NCBI GenBank assembly: GCA_963932465.1
Contig: OZ010794.1
Location: 444,355,502-444,419,501 of the forward strand
DNA: 64,000 nucleotides
Direction: 5' to 3'
From: Maratus speciosus
Lineage: Eukaryota; Arthropoda; Arachnida; Araneae; Salticidae
The notes below the pieces were generated by a model, which was not told the DNA's origin, made no database searches, and worked only from the letters and a program-made list of their open reading frames with translations. The translations under genes were made by a program, and so were the position numbers. This document shows, piece by piece, positions 22,406 through 33,979 of the stretch. Every line of letters starts with the position of its first letter. Position 1 is the first letter of the stretch.

Positions 22406-23025
22406 ATATTGTTCAACGTTACTTAGTTATAGAACAACAGAAAAAGTTAAAATATTAAGTGAAACCTGATTATGAAAGTTTAGCCTTTTTTTTTTTTTAT
22501 ATCTACAGAATTTGATACAAGTGGCACTGTTACATGACTTTTCAGGAATGGTGGTAGTATATAACATTTCATTATATGTTGATTAGTTATAGAGCTATTA
22601 ATTCCTGTTGTCATAAAGGTCTCATTACCCTACCAGAAGTGCATTGTTAATAATCAACTAAAAGAATTACTTCTTAATAGCTAAATTTTGTCCAATGCTT
22701 AAGATAATATTGTATGGAAATAGCGTTCATATCGTTTTCAGCAATGAGCAAAGTCCATATTGTTTAAAATACAAGTTCAAATTCACCATTTCGTTTAATC
22801 CAAGGTTCATTTGGAAATATTGACTAGCGCAGCGGGCATAGCCTGCTAGTTATATTAATAAATTCATTAGTTTGCATTTTATGTTAAGTGTGAATCAAAG
22901 CATTGAATTTTCCATAACCGGGCCCCCCGCCAAACTAACGTAAAGTAACTGAAAGTTTTTGGAACAATATCAAATTACGCGTGATTTTTAAAATAAAGAT
23001 TGGATACGGATAAAAAAGAATTTTC
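22406..23025. other. Unassigned AT-rich sequence
   Basis: No element ends or coding domains recognised. Confidence 0.5.
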
Positions 23026-24208
23026 AGGGTTCTGTACTTTAAAAGTAAAAACGGTACCATTATAAAATCACTCCTGTGTCTGTCAATCCGTCTGTCACAG
23101 CCATTTTACTCGTAAACTAGGAAACGTGGAAAGTTCAAATTGGCTGAAGTGATAAATAAGGATATTGACACACATATTTGTTGATTATTAACCATTCACA
23201 AATATATTTAGGAAAAATGTAGAGGGGTTAATTAAGTTACTTGAAAAAAAAAAAAAAATCTTTTCTTTGTATATCGTGTGAAAGCTTTCGTAACGCCGAA
23301 CTCAAAAATACATTTCTTTTAACTTTAGGTATTATATTTTTAGAGATATCGTCGAAAATGTAATGCAAAAATATGTCCTCCTCTCCTCTATTTCCGAATC
23401 TACTGAAACTAAAATTATAGGGGCAGTAGAAGTTAATTTAAACATTCCAGGAAAACTACAGCGATTATCCTAGGTCACACAGGTTTTGAGAAAATCGCAT
23501 TTTTCCGTTAAACACGAATTTCAATTTGCAGTCGCTCAGCAAGAAGTTGAGGAGCGCTGGAGGTACCTATCGTCGCAGAAGCATAAAAGGAGTGTTGATA
23601 ATGATTTTTTTAAAAAAAAGTTGTCGGTAGTTAGCCGACATATTAACCCCTGAAGACACGGACGGTACGGACATACATAAAGACACGGGCGTTATGGACA
23701 TACATAAGGACACGGGCGGCGTACTCTAAGCGCCATCGGCTTATTAAACTTAGATAACAACTTTTATTGATTTATTTGTATAATACAATGCTCAGTTAGT
23801 AAATTGGTGTATTAATTGTATGGGAACCTCTGTAATACTCGTAAGTAAGACTCGCTCTTGACCGGTTATTTAAAACTATTTTTATTTTTATACTTATTTT
23901 ATTATTATAAATAAAAAGGGAATCTTAAGAATTTCAGTTGAATATGTTTATTTAAAGAAGAAAAGTAAACGAAACACGTGTGGAAAAAGAATTACGAGAT
24001 ACAAAGTGTTATTCACACATCAGTATCTCAAAAGAAATAAAGAAGTTAGGGAAGCATCTTCAGTTTTGGCACGCAATGAAGATCAGAATGTTTTCTGAAA
24101 CGTGGTCGTATAACAAATTAGATTTGACTGTCTTTCTGAATTATATATTAAATACGAAGTAGCGGTAAGAGATAAAATTAGAAAAGCTGAGATAAGCCAG
24201 TACATTTT

Positions 24209-24212
<4 letters not shown>

Positions 24213-24252
<40 letters not shown>
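24213..24252. repeat. Poly(T) run
   Basis: About 40 consecutive Ts. It might be the A tail of a minus-strand retroposed sequence, but no body was recognised beside it. Confidence 0.9.
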
Positions 24253-24257
<5 letters not shown>

Positions 24258-25392
24258 CATTAAAAAAAAAGCTTAAAACAAGTATAGGTAAAATTTAAAA
24301 TAGTTTTTTAAAAAACATTCTCTTGTGAGCACTAGTTGTTCACAAGTGAACAACATTCTCTTGTGAGATGTTCATCTTGAAAATTAAGCCTGGTTTTTTA
24401 ACTTCAATTCATAATTTTTTTCAAAATTTCTGTTACAATTCAATTTTTGGGTGTGGACACCAAACACAATTAAGAAAAAGGTCAGTGCTTTGTTTATGCT
24501 TGATAGAAAGCGCAAGCAAGTGAATTTATTAAAAATATATAATTTTCGCTCAGTTTTTTCTTAATATAAGGCAACAGAAAAAAATATATGAAACATTATT
24601 TAAATTATCTTTTTAGGATTTCTAAATAAAATGGATTTTTCAACGTGCAATCGTAAATTAATTAATATTAAACTATTTATCGATAAAAACATACATACAT
24701 TTTAAAATATTACACTCTTTATTTTTTATTTATAATTTATTTTCTGCTGTTTAGCCTTTAAAATGTTTCATTGTTGCAGTTTCATAGGCATTCGGCCTAT
24801 TTTGGAGAGAGTGTATTGGCGCATTATTAAATACATTGTAGTTTCAACTCGTATAACATTGTACGAGTTACAGAGAATATTTGGAGACTGATCACTTGTG
24901 GCAGGTTAACGTAAAAATGGCTAAAAATTAATGTATTAATGCATAATTAAATTCTAAAAATATTAAAATGTTCTATAAAACACTCCTGTGAACATAATTT
25001 TTATAATTCTAGTTTATCAGAAAGTGGGTTGAAAATCGAATTCAAAACGTACCAGGTTGATTTAAGAGAAATAATAAACAGTCAAGTGCAAGTATTACTC
25101 GCTCACAGAGGGCTACGTATAATACATATATTAATTAGTAACGGTATTATACAAGAAAATCGTTGCTAAAAGAATAATAAGACGTTGTAAAAAACTATAC
25201 AACGTAGGGTGGGGTATCGCTGTATATACTAGAAAAATATAATGGATATGCCATGAAAGTTCAGAGAGATATGAAGCCTAAATACAGGGTGACAATTACT
25301 GAACTATATGAAATAAAACGTAAATTATTTAAAAACTACCGGCACAAGCTTTATTCAATATGTAAACGTCACTACAGATATCCGGATTTAGG

Positions 25393-25948
25393 TTATGACA
25401 TGTCCAATATGGCTGAAATCGTTGGTATGATGTGGCGCAGACGAATAGCAAACTTCTGCATGACCCGCAGAAGTGTCGGAACATCGAAGCTGCCGATGAC
25501 CTCCTGAATGGCAGTTTTCAGCTCAGATATGGTTTTGGGGTTATTTCTGTACACATTGTCTTTAATGTAGCCCCTCAAAAATTAGTCAAATGTGTTCAGA
25601 TACGGAGAATATGGCGGCCAAGCGAGTCCCATTCCAGTGGCCTCTGGGTACCCCCGAAGCAGAATACGGTCCCCATAGCGCACCTCCAGCACATCAAACA
25701 TTTTCTTGGTTCGGTGAGGTCGATCTCTGTCTTGCATGAACCACATCTTGTCGAAATCAGGGTCGCTTTGGATAATGGGGATGAAACCATTTTCCAAAAC
25801 CTTCACGTATCATTCAGTAGTCACCGTGCCGTCAATGAATATCGGACCGCTTATTCCGTGACTGGACATTGCACACCACACAGTCAGACGTTGAGGGTGG
25901 ACCCTTTCTCAGTCCCCCAAATGCGCCAATTTTGCTTATTGACGAATC
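25393..25948 (-). pseudogene. Mariner transposase C-terminal half, broken
   Basis: Remnant of the DDE/D transposase that cuts and joins mariner DNA. From 25948 leftward, NKQNWRIWGTE, then (frame-shifted) the segment with NGFIPIIQSDPDFDKMWFMQD (the second catalytic aspartate), PHRTKKMFDVL and WPPYSPYLN. An in-frame TAA follows at about 25580, then FLRGYIKDNVYRNNPKTI with the C-terminal ELKTAIQEV. The usual QDGAPPHR reads QDRDRPHR. The DNA-binding domain and the first catalytic aspartate are missing or unrecognisable. Several stops and at least one shift show it is long dead. Confidence 0.85.
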
Positions 25949-25990
25949 TGCGTATAAGTTGCGTGCACATGTGCACTCAACTTATACGCA
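25949..25990. repeat. 42-bp near-perfect palindrome
   Basis: TGCGTATAAGTTG and CAACTTATACGCA flank GTGCACATGTGCAC, itself a perfect palindrome. Only one base pair (C/T) mismatches. It sits where the N-terminal part of the mariner was lost. Confidence 0.9.
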
Positions 25991-27304
25991 GCGCATACGC
26001 ATGCGCATACTAATTCCCATCATGCCCGGAGGCCAACCACGAAGTTTGAACTTCATCATGCAAACCGTTCAGAAATTATGACGGTTTAATTTCATATAGT
26101 TCAATAATTGTCACCCTGTAATATCAAATATTGATATTCTATATAAGTCTTTTTTTAATCTTACCCTAATCTGTTTCTGACGAACTTAATTTGGTACTGA
26201 CAGTAAAAGTAGTGCATAGTTAAACTTCATTTGGCTTTTCATAAAACTGAATTCAGCATAGTAATAATGTTTTCTTTTTACAGTGCAGCTAAAACAAAAC
26301 ACTTGTTCAATGTTTTAACTTGGCATTGTGCCAAGTGCACTTCTAAAAGGAGGTCGAAAGTTGCAACGCCACCTTGGTCCGTGCCTAGTTTTTCCAGACA
26401 GGTTTTTAATTAACTTTTAAAGACACGGGAGGCGTTTTGAGAGATCCACTCAATGCAAACGTCGCGAATCCCATAGTATTTATGTGATTAATTCTAACTA
26501 AATCAGTCTGTTTTTAACAATTTGACGTTTATTGCTTTAATACTGCTACTGGGCGTTGGATTACACAAATATATCATTAAAAGTTGTTATCTAGGCTTGA
26601 AAATCCGATGGTACATAGAGTACACCGCCCCTATCATTATGTATGTCCAAACTGGCCGTGTCTTTAAAGGTTAATATATCTTGGCTAATTACCGAGGATT
26701 TTTTTCGAAAATCATTATCAACAACGCTTTTATACTTCCGCTACGATAGGTACCTCCAGCGCTCCTCAACACCTTTGCTGAATACCCGCAAATCGAAATT
26801 TGTGTGTAATGGGAAAATGCCCTTTTCTCAAAACTATGTAACCTTGGGTAATCGCTATAATTTTCCTGCAAGGTTTAAATTAATGTCTACTCCCTCTAAC
26901 TTTTCACAGTTTTAGTTTCAGTAGATTCGGAAACAGAGGGAAGGGGGGGGGGATATTTTTGCACTACATTTTTGACGATATTTCTGAAATTAAAATAGCT
27001 AAAATTAAAATTAATTTATTTTTGACATCAGCGTTACGAAAGCTTTCACGCGATACCCTACACGATATATAAAGAAAAGATTTTTTTTTCAAGTAACTTG
27101 CTTAGCCCCTTTAAATTTTTCCTAAATAAATTTGTGATTGTTTTATAATCTGTAAATATGTGGGTCAATATTCTTTATTACTTTCCCCAATTTGAACTTT
27201 CCACGTTCCATAGTTTACGAGTAAAGTGTGTGTGACAGACGGACAAACAGACACAGGAGTTATCTGATAATAATTCCGTTTTTACTGGTTAAGTACGGAA
27301 CCCT

Positions 27305-27429
27305 AAAAATTAATGAATAAAGAGTTGCCTGGGAAATTTTTTAAGTAGTCAGTAATTTTACCCGGGCTCTTACATGGATATATATGAAGTTTCATGCAAA
27401 TCGTTTATTAAAAGTTGTAGATTTTTATT
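27305..27429. other. Short unassigned spacer
   Basis: AT-rich sequence with no feature. Confidence 0.4.
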
Positions 27430-27835
27430 ATAAACCTGGAGCCGACAGCACAGACAATCACCTCATCGAGTTCACGGCTAAAATTCCAGAATTAGTTAAA
27501 ACTCGATTTGCATATTAAAACGCAATTGGTCTGAGAAGTCATATCTTGGTGGAAAACACCTAAAAACCCGATTTTAGCACTTGACTCGTAGGTTTACCAT
27601 TGTGCTTTCCTGCACCCAAAAGTATGAAAACATGGAAGACTGGGAGCAGGAAAATAGAATGGTAAACCTACGAGTCAACCACTAAAATCGGGTTTTTAGG
27701 TGTTTTCCACCAATATATAACTTGGCAGACCAATTGCGTTTTAATATGCGAATCGAGTTTTAACTAATTCTGGAATTTCAGCCGTGAACTCGATGAGGTG
27801 ATTGTCTGTGCTGCCGGCTCCCGGTCTATTAAGGA
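27430..27835. mobile_element. Foldback element with ~165-bp arms
   Basis: GGAGCCGACAGCACAGACAA at 27437 is mirrored at 27807-27826, and the arms stay nearly identical inwards to about 27600 and 27660. The loop is ~55 bp. No coding sequence. A clear target duplication could not be read. Confidence 0.8.
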
Positions 27836-27865
27836 ACATACACACACATGCATACAAACTGATTT

Positions 27866-28057
27866 ATATATGCCGTATATTTTGCCGTATAACACGCACC
27901 TCAAACAACTGTATTTCGATCCAGAACTTTATTCTCACGAAATCTTACTTAATACTTCATCATAATTATTTAACTTTATTTATGACGTAAAATTATGGGT
28001 CTAAATATGTTTGTTTGAGTTGTGCGGTATACCCCGGAATCTGGAATATACGGTATA
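27866..28057. mobile_element. Possible MITE with CCGTATATT ends
   Basis: CCGTATATT at about 27872 and AATATACGG at 28046 face each other, with further inverted matches (CGCAC...CTCAAACAA against GTTTGAGTTGTGCGG). The target duplication is unclear. Confidence 0.45.
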
Positions 28058-28620
28058 TAGATTGTCATATTGTAAGTGCAAATTATAATTACATTCTAAC
28101 CAGTAAAACCCATGGAGGAAAGAGATAGATGGAGATGCCATAAAAACGGTTTGCAATATGATGCGCGTTATCGCTCAAATTTAAATGCTCTTATTCGGCC
28201 CAAACAAAACAAGCACCTGGAACAGAGGCCTAATTCTTTGACATCACCCACCAGTGCATTGTTTTCTCTAAATGAAAGTGGTCTGCTTATTTTTAAGCAT
28301 TCTAAAGCAGCATTCCATTGTATTATGAATTAAAAACTGTATTACTAAAAGTTTTCTTCTTTTTTTCGTGAAAGAACGTGCTTGTGTTTGGGCCGACCGT
28401 AGCGGATTTTAGGGTTACTTTTTTGGCGTCATCCCCCATTTACCTTACTGCATCTCTATCTAATTCTTTCCTACATGAGTAAAACCAGTCTTGACGTAAC
28501 AATACTCATATTTTGAGTAAGCTATTTTTTTTGAAAAGTCAATAAATAAATAAAATAATAATAAATAAAATAATTAATAAATAGAAAATAAATAATCCAA
28601 AATAAAATAAATGTATATTC

Positions 28621-28653
<33 letters not shown>

Positions 28654-29290
28654 TATATTTATACATATATATATTTATACATATATAATTATTTATTTTT
28701 TAATCGTCTGCTCAGTTATTGAAATAAGAACAATTACTGAATAATTTCTTATGCTTTCATAAAGCCTTTTTGGAACAAATAAAAATATCAAATACTTCGT
28801 TTCTTAATTTTCACAAAAGATAAATTCTTCCGTTAATAGTGTCGTATTTTCACATTCTTCGTGTTCATGCATGAAATATTTAATCATATTTATTAGCAAT
28901 CTCAAAAGCAATTTCTTAATTAACTATCTGATCATTTTTCTCAAAGATATTTCAAATTATCAACATGTTTCCATGACAACAAAAATTAATTTCATTTTCA
29001 ATATTAACGAAATTCCATCCATTCTCACATCTGAAGCTATCGAACCTTTCTGAAATATATGCAAGCGATAATGTATCTAAGTAATTAAGGGGCAAAATGA
29101 ATCAAACTTTAAATAATTTTAACTCTTAGAACAATATAAGCAATGTTCTTGTTCCGATTACTTCTCACATAAAATATTTTAGACGCATATTTACACATAG
29201 TTCTATCTTTAAATAAACTTTTTTTTAAAAGTTTTTTGCATCTGTCATCCTAATCTGAGCAATAGTCTGAAAACATTTGCCAATAATCTG
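28058..29290. other. AT-rich spacer with AT microsatellite
   Basis: A (TA)n block with repeated TATATATATTTATACA lies at about 28618-28690, preceded by an AAATAA-rich stretch. No gene is supported; the short frame at 28112-28333 has no recognisable domain. Confidence 0.6.
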
Positions 29291-29293
29291 TTA

Positions 29294-29669
29294 GTCGGGG
29301 AGGCAGCGTCACATATATAATTTTTACAACGAATCTTAGAGCCCGTGGTTTTGATATCTATCATAGATTAAGTGCTACAAGTAAGGCAAATACCAGTCGG
29401 CTGTCGCAGCAGTAGGGTTAGTTGGCCTAGCAACATTGCACAGCCCGATTCAATGTGAAATAAATGCAACCCGATTATTGACATTTTAACTACTCGGTGC
29501 GGTCACCAGTAATGGGATTGCCCGTCATACAACATAGCACCGAACTGTGTGATATTTATATGGCTTACTGGCTGGCATTTCCATTATATGTACCGTCTAA
29601 ATCTGTCATACATACCAAAACCGTCGGCGTTACATTTCTTTGCAAAAAAGTGGAGCTGCCTCCCCGTCT
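29294..29669. repeat. Short inverted-repeat-bounded segment
   Basis: CGGGGAGGCAGC at about 29297 and GCTGCCTCCCCG at about 29654 form a 12-bp inverted pair ~370 bp apart. It may be a MITE, but no target duplication was identified. Confidence 0.4.
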
Positions 29670-31222
29670 ATGTCTTTGCAATTACTACTATTATTATTTG
29701 CATGTAGCAGTGATGATATAAGTAATTTACTATTATCTCTTACTATAAATAATTTACTATTATCTCTTCAGGCTTCAGCATTTAGTAAAAAATATAAACT
29801 TTTTATTTAAACCTTAATACAGAGCTGTACATCTCACGAACGCGCGTTCCTGAGATTTTTGTTTGAAACAAATGTTCCATTCTTTTAGATTAAAAAAGAA
29901 GGCTATTTATTCGATACATTTATCGAATAATTTGTCCTTCTTTATGATAAAATAAGGAATATGTATTAGAAAGCAGTGATGCCCATTTAATCCTGCTTAG
30001 TACCATTAAAAAATTTCAAAAACATTTCTATAGCGTATCGTCATACTATATAAAATAATTACTGATATATTCGTTAGATTTTAGTAAACTTAATTCTTGT
30101 CTTCTGAATAGCTACAATTATTCTTTCTTAAACGAACAAGAAATAAAAAAAATGTCTCAAGCATAACTTATGAAAAACATTCCAACTCATTCAGAAAATT
30201 GTAAAAATTTTTCTCTGTTTAATAAAGTGAAAGATGATGTTTAAGTAAACAATATAGACAACACATAACGGGTTTGAAAACCCAATTTCAGCAATTACAA
30301 TCAATAATCCAGAAAATAACCGAATTATTTTGGGCAAACCTGCATTTGCTCTATAGATTTGAAGATATTCTACATAGTATGCAAAAAATTAGTTCAGATA
30401 GCAAACGCATAACACAGTTGAAATTTCCACTTCAGTAATTTTCGTCAACAAACGGAAATGTACTCATATTAATTTGTGTAGTCCTGTATATGATCTGTAA
30501 AATTTGTACACTCCAAGAAATATGAAAAAAATTAGTTAAATTTAAATACGTATACCACAATTCAAAATACATTCCAGCAATTATCGTTCAGAGACAGTAC
30601 TGTAACCGAATACTTTTGTGTGCCCCTGTAAATGATCTACAAGTTCAATTCACACCATATTCTATTGTAAGCATCTTGTAGCGAACCTATATATATTTTA
30701 AAATGTTTGAAATAGTGTAACATCATTAAAATATACTGCAAACGATTTTTCCTAATATAACAAAAAAATCGTTACATTAGTAACGATTTTTTTTTCATGC
30801 CGTAAGCAAAATACAATTTTACTTCATTTCTAATAGTGAACATGCCAGAATAAACCTCAATCATATATATTCATTACATGTAAATCCGCGTATATTTACA
30901 CAAGTTAGGGCACTGACAGACAGACAGATAGTAGAATGACAATCCGAATTCATGAACCCTTTTCAACTGTACTGAAAAGTGTTAAAAATCGAAAAAATAC
31001 ATCTTAATTTACTTTTAAATTTTCTACATAATGCAAATAATCCGCAAAAAATAATTTTACAAATGTATCAAGCTACCTAATTATGCCCCTGTAAACGAAT
31101 TATAATTGCTACATACTTCACTCTCAGTTCTAAACATGCCATGGTATACCTCAGTAACACATATCAGTTCTATGACAACCCGAGTGGCCAGACAAACCGG
31201 ATCCATAAACACTTTTCAACTG
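29670..31222. repeat. Degenerate tandem-repeat tract
   Basis: From about 30290 to 31220 a motif set recurs loosely: CCTGTAAA/TGATCT, AACATGCCA with TATACCTCA, and ACCCTTTTCAACTG or CACTTTTCAACTGCAG. A GACAGACAGACAG tract lies at 30917. This resembles a decayed copy of the Helentron-like layout, but ends were not found. 29670-30290 is unassigned. Confidence 0.45.
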
Positions 31223-31847
31223 CAGTAGAGTGCCGATTATCCGAACGTCGGGACCGACCCTAGTTCGGATAAGCAAAAGTTATAATAATGGACAGACAGT
31301 TTAAGGGATATTCCTGACTAAACTAAAACCTTCACACTTTGTCCGGGCTTATGACTGGCAGAACCAGTTAGTGCTACCGTCTTTAAACTTTTTTTTTCTT
31401 TTTTACTTTTCTATCATTTAAAATTTTCTTTTTCTCTTTTTATCATTTTCTGAACTCCAAAGATTATAATTTAAGCAAAAAAGCTTTCGATTGTTGCTTG
31501 CTTCAAAGAAGACGTTCTTTCCAATGCTGCCATATCTAATATCTCGAATTCCTCTTAAATACGTTAGTTGAATAGAATCAGAGTTCTTTTGCCGTTCAAG
31601 CCATTCCATAGCTGTTTCCAAACATTCAAAGACTTCGTTATGTGATGGACATGGGTCATTTTCAGAGAATTCGTTTTCATTTCTTCAATTTCTTTTACAT
31701 CTTAAATTTCATCCACAATCTCATCATCATTAGAAAACTTTTTGAGAGAAATAGGCTGTTCGGATAAATGGAAGTTCGGTTAAAAAAATTTTTTGAGAGA
31801 AATAGGCTGTTCGGATAATTGGAGTTCCGATAATCAGCGATCTACTG
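31223..31847 (-). mobile_element. pogo/Tigger-type DNA transposon relic
   Basis: The ends are CAGTAGAGTGCCGATTATCC and, reversed, CAGTAGATCGCTGATTATCG. TA follows the right end (31848-31849) but the left flank reads TG. A coding fragment of the transposase tail lies inside on the minus strand. 625 bp is far below autonomous length. Confidence 0.75.
31418..31735 (-). pseudogene. pogo-type transposase C-terminal tail
   Basis: The minus strand reads an acidic stretch (SNDDEIVDEI), then METAMEWLERQKNSDSIQLT and YLRGIRDIR before the stop at 31418. An acidic tail followed by a short helix of this type ends many Tigger/Jerky-like transposases, which cut at TA sites. The catalytic DDE domain is absent. 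A stop and a frame change separate the two parts. Confidence 0.6.
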
Positions 31848-31942
31848 TATGTTGGAAAATGTTGAAAAGTAATTTTTGTACAAAAATTAGCACCAAATAA
31901 CTGGATCGAAAAGTGCTAGGCAATTTTTATATAAAAAAATAG

Positions 31943-32378
31943 GGGAGCTGGGGGATGAATGTGACAAGGGATGGATGGGACATTCTCAATATTTCAGGCA
32001 ATGAACGTTCTTTTTTAGTTACTTTCTATTCTCATATATGACTCTACCATAGTGTGCTTTAGAACGAAATGCAAAACCACATGCCTGTTTTCATTTTTTT
32101 GCAAAGTTGCATTTTCTGAAACACTGCTTATAAAGTAACTATTTTTTTTTTTTCTTTTGCATTTGAAGTTGTCAAATATCTTATACAATATAAACAAATG
32201 AGATATGTTGGAGTTATTTATTTGAAGGTTCAATATTGGTAAATAAAATGAATGAATATTAACCATAGTGACAAAATAATTTCTGAAGTAAAATGGCGGA
32301 TAATTGAATCTATGCATCATAGGGATGATTGGGACAATTTCAAATGGGGGTGAATGGGACAGTCTCATTCATCCCTAG
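31943..32378. mobile_element. TA-flanked MITE with GGGATGAATG ends
   Basis: The left end contains GGGGGATGAATGTGACA; the right end, reversed, begins GGGATGAATGAGAC; TA lies next to both. GGGATGATTGGGACA recurs inside. Similar motifs at 36455-36530 may be a second fragment. Confidence 0.55.
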
Positions 32379-32406
32379 ATATGTTCAAATATTTATTTAT
32401 TAATTG

Positions 32407-33475
32407 AACTAGTTGGATGTGCCAATCCCAAAAACTTTTTTCTATTTCATACGTCTTCATATTTCAAAAAGTAGCTACACATGTTAATACTTTAATATTA
32501 TTAGTTCAATACTATACCAACATTGATTTTCATCTTGAATTTCTGCTTCTGTCAGTTAATCGGAGTAAAACGAGTTAACCTAGATCATGATATTTATTAC
32601 AATCATTAGTTTTTCCTTATTCTGTTGTCATCAGCTGTTTGCGAATAGCTGACATAGCAGGACACGAGTTCCTGTCGCTGCACGCGCCATCGATAGATAA
32701 TAAAACTACGAAAAATCAAGAAAATTAGACAAAAATCGTTATCACAGCATCCCTTTTCCGTGAAGTATTTCGAAATTCAAGGCGGACTTGCTGGCCATAG
32801 TTAAAAGCATGCACAAAAAATTTGGTTCTATTTTATGCATATCTTTATACAGAAATCGATGGTACAATATTGAAAATAGCACAAAAATCGGTATTACAGC
32901 GCCTTCTTCCGGCAGATTTTTTTCAAATTTTGGGAGGACTTACTTGCCATACACAGAAACATACACAAACAAAATTTGGTTTATGTCTATGCATACCTTC
33001 ATACACTTTTTGATGGTACAATAATGAAAATGGCACAGACATCGCTATTACAGCGCCCCCTTCCAGCAGATTTTTTTTTATTCAGGGAGGACCTACTGGC
33101 CATAGCCAAAAACATACCCAAAAAATTTGTTTAAATTCTATGCATAACTTCATACACTTTTCGATGGTACAATATTGAAAATGGTACAAAAATCGCATTT
33201 ACAGCGCCCCTTTCCGGCGGAATATTTCTAAACTGAAGGAGGACCTGCTTGTCGCAGCCGAAAACATACACAAAAAATTTGGTTCAATTCTATACATAAC
33301 TTCATACACTTTTCTATGGTACAATGGCGACATACGGACACACAGACAGACAGACATTTTGTATAAACATATTTTTGATGATCTCTGACCTCTAAAACGT
33401 GTAAATCTGTTGAAAACTGAAAGTCGAAACAAATTTCGATTACAATACTTTCTTCTATTGAGGATAGAAGAAAGT
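32407..33475 (-). mobile_element. Helentron-like element, ACTTTC family, copy B
   Basis: On the minus strand it begins ACTTTCTTCTATC with the same hairpin as copy A, then the TTTACACGTTTTA module, a GTCTGTCTGTGTGTCC tract, about four ~152-bp units, the region CAGCTGTTTGCGAATAGCTG (compare 13324-13342 in copy A) and the 3' end GGCACATCCAACTAGTT. It has four array units against twelve in copy A. T runs flank the 5' end. Confidence 0.88.
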
Positions 33476-33979
33476 AAAAATATTACAGAGGTTTATAAAT
33501 TAATAATTTATGTTAATTATTAGTATTTAGCAGTACTCATTTTATATAGGTTATTTAGTATTAAAAATTATATTGAATCTTAATTATTCTATTGTAATAA
33601 AGGTTAAACAGTTTATCAAAAAATTGCTATTGAAACTTGATCAAAATAGATAAAATTGTTAAAAATTGTATATGTTTTTGATCGAATGGGCAAATTATAT
33701 TGGATTTTGAAATAATGCTTAAATAAATTACCACTCGCACTTCCCCTAACACAATTTCATTTGTACATAATATCTAAGTCAGATACATTTAATTAATAAG
33801 TTGTGAATGAAAAATATTAGCTATGCCGTATTTCAAAGACATTTTTCTCTTTCATTTCATATCTAAAATGGTGGGAAAAGGGAACAGATAGACAATCGAA
33901 GTTTGCATTATAAGTTAAAACTGCAGTAAAAGAAGTGATTAGCAACACTGAGATATAATAGCCATATTATAAGATTATA
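33476..33979. other. Unassigned AT-rich sequence
   Basis: No element ends or coding domains recognised. Confidence 0.5.

Larger units (their letters stand above)
25285..26119 (-). mobile_element. Tc1/mariner element, internally deleted
   Basis: The terminal inverted repeats begin CAGGGTGACAATTA and extend about 30 bp (GAACTATATGAAAT in both). TA flanks both ends (25283-25284 and 26120-26121). It is 835 bp long, so the N-terminal part of the transposase has been lost. The transposase remnant reads on the minus strand. Confidence 0.9.
23026..27304. mobile_element. Large inverted-repeat unit with AGGGTTC ends
   Basis: The left arm (about 23026-23810) and right arm (about 26540-27304, reversed) are homologous over ~780 bp. 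Both begin AGGGTTCYGTACTT, then a CTGTGTCTGT box, then TTTACTCGTAAACTA. AGGGTTCCGTAC-type repeats are common in insects. The interior holds a T run and a mariner (25285-26119) and is otherwise unrecognised. It could be one foldback element or two opposed insertions. Confidence 0.65.

Noticed and set aside
23645..23670. piggyBac-like end (TTAACCCCTGAAGAC)
   Set aside because: The same sequence is internal in both arms of the 23026-27304 unit and no partner end exists.
28112..28333. 73-codon plus-strand ORF
   Set aside because: No domain, no neighbouring coding signal, and it lies in spacer DNA.
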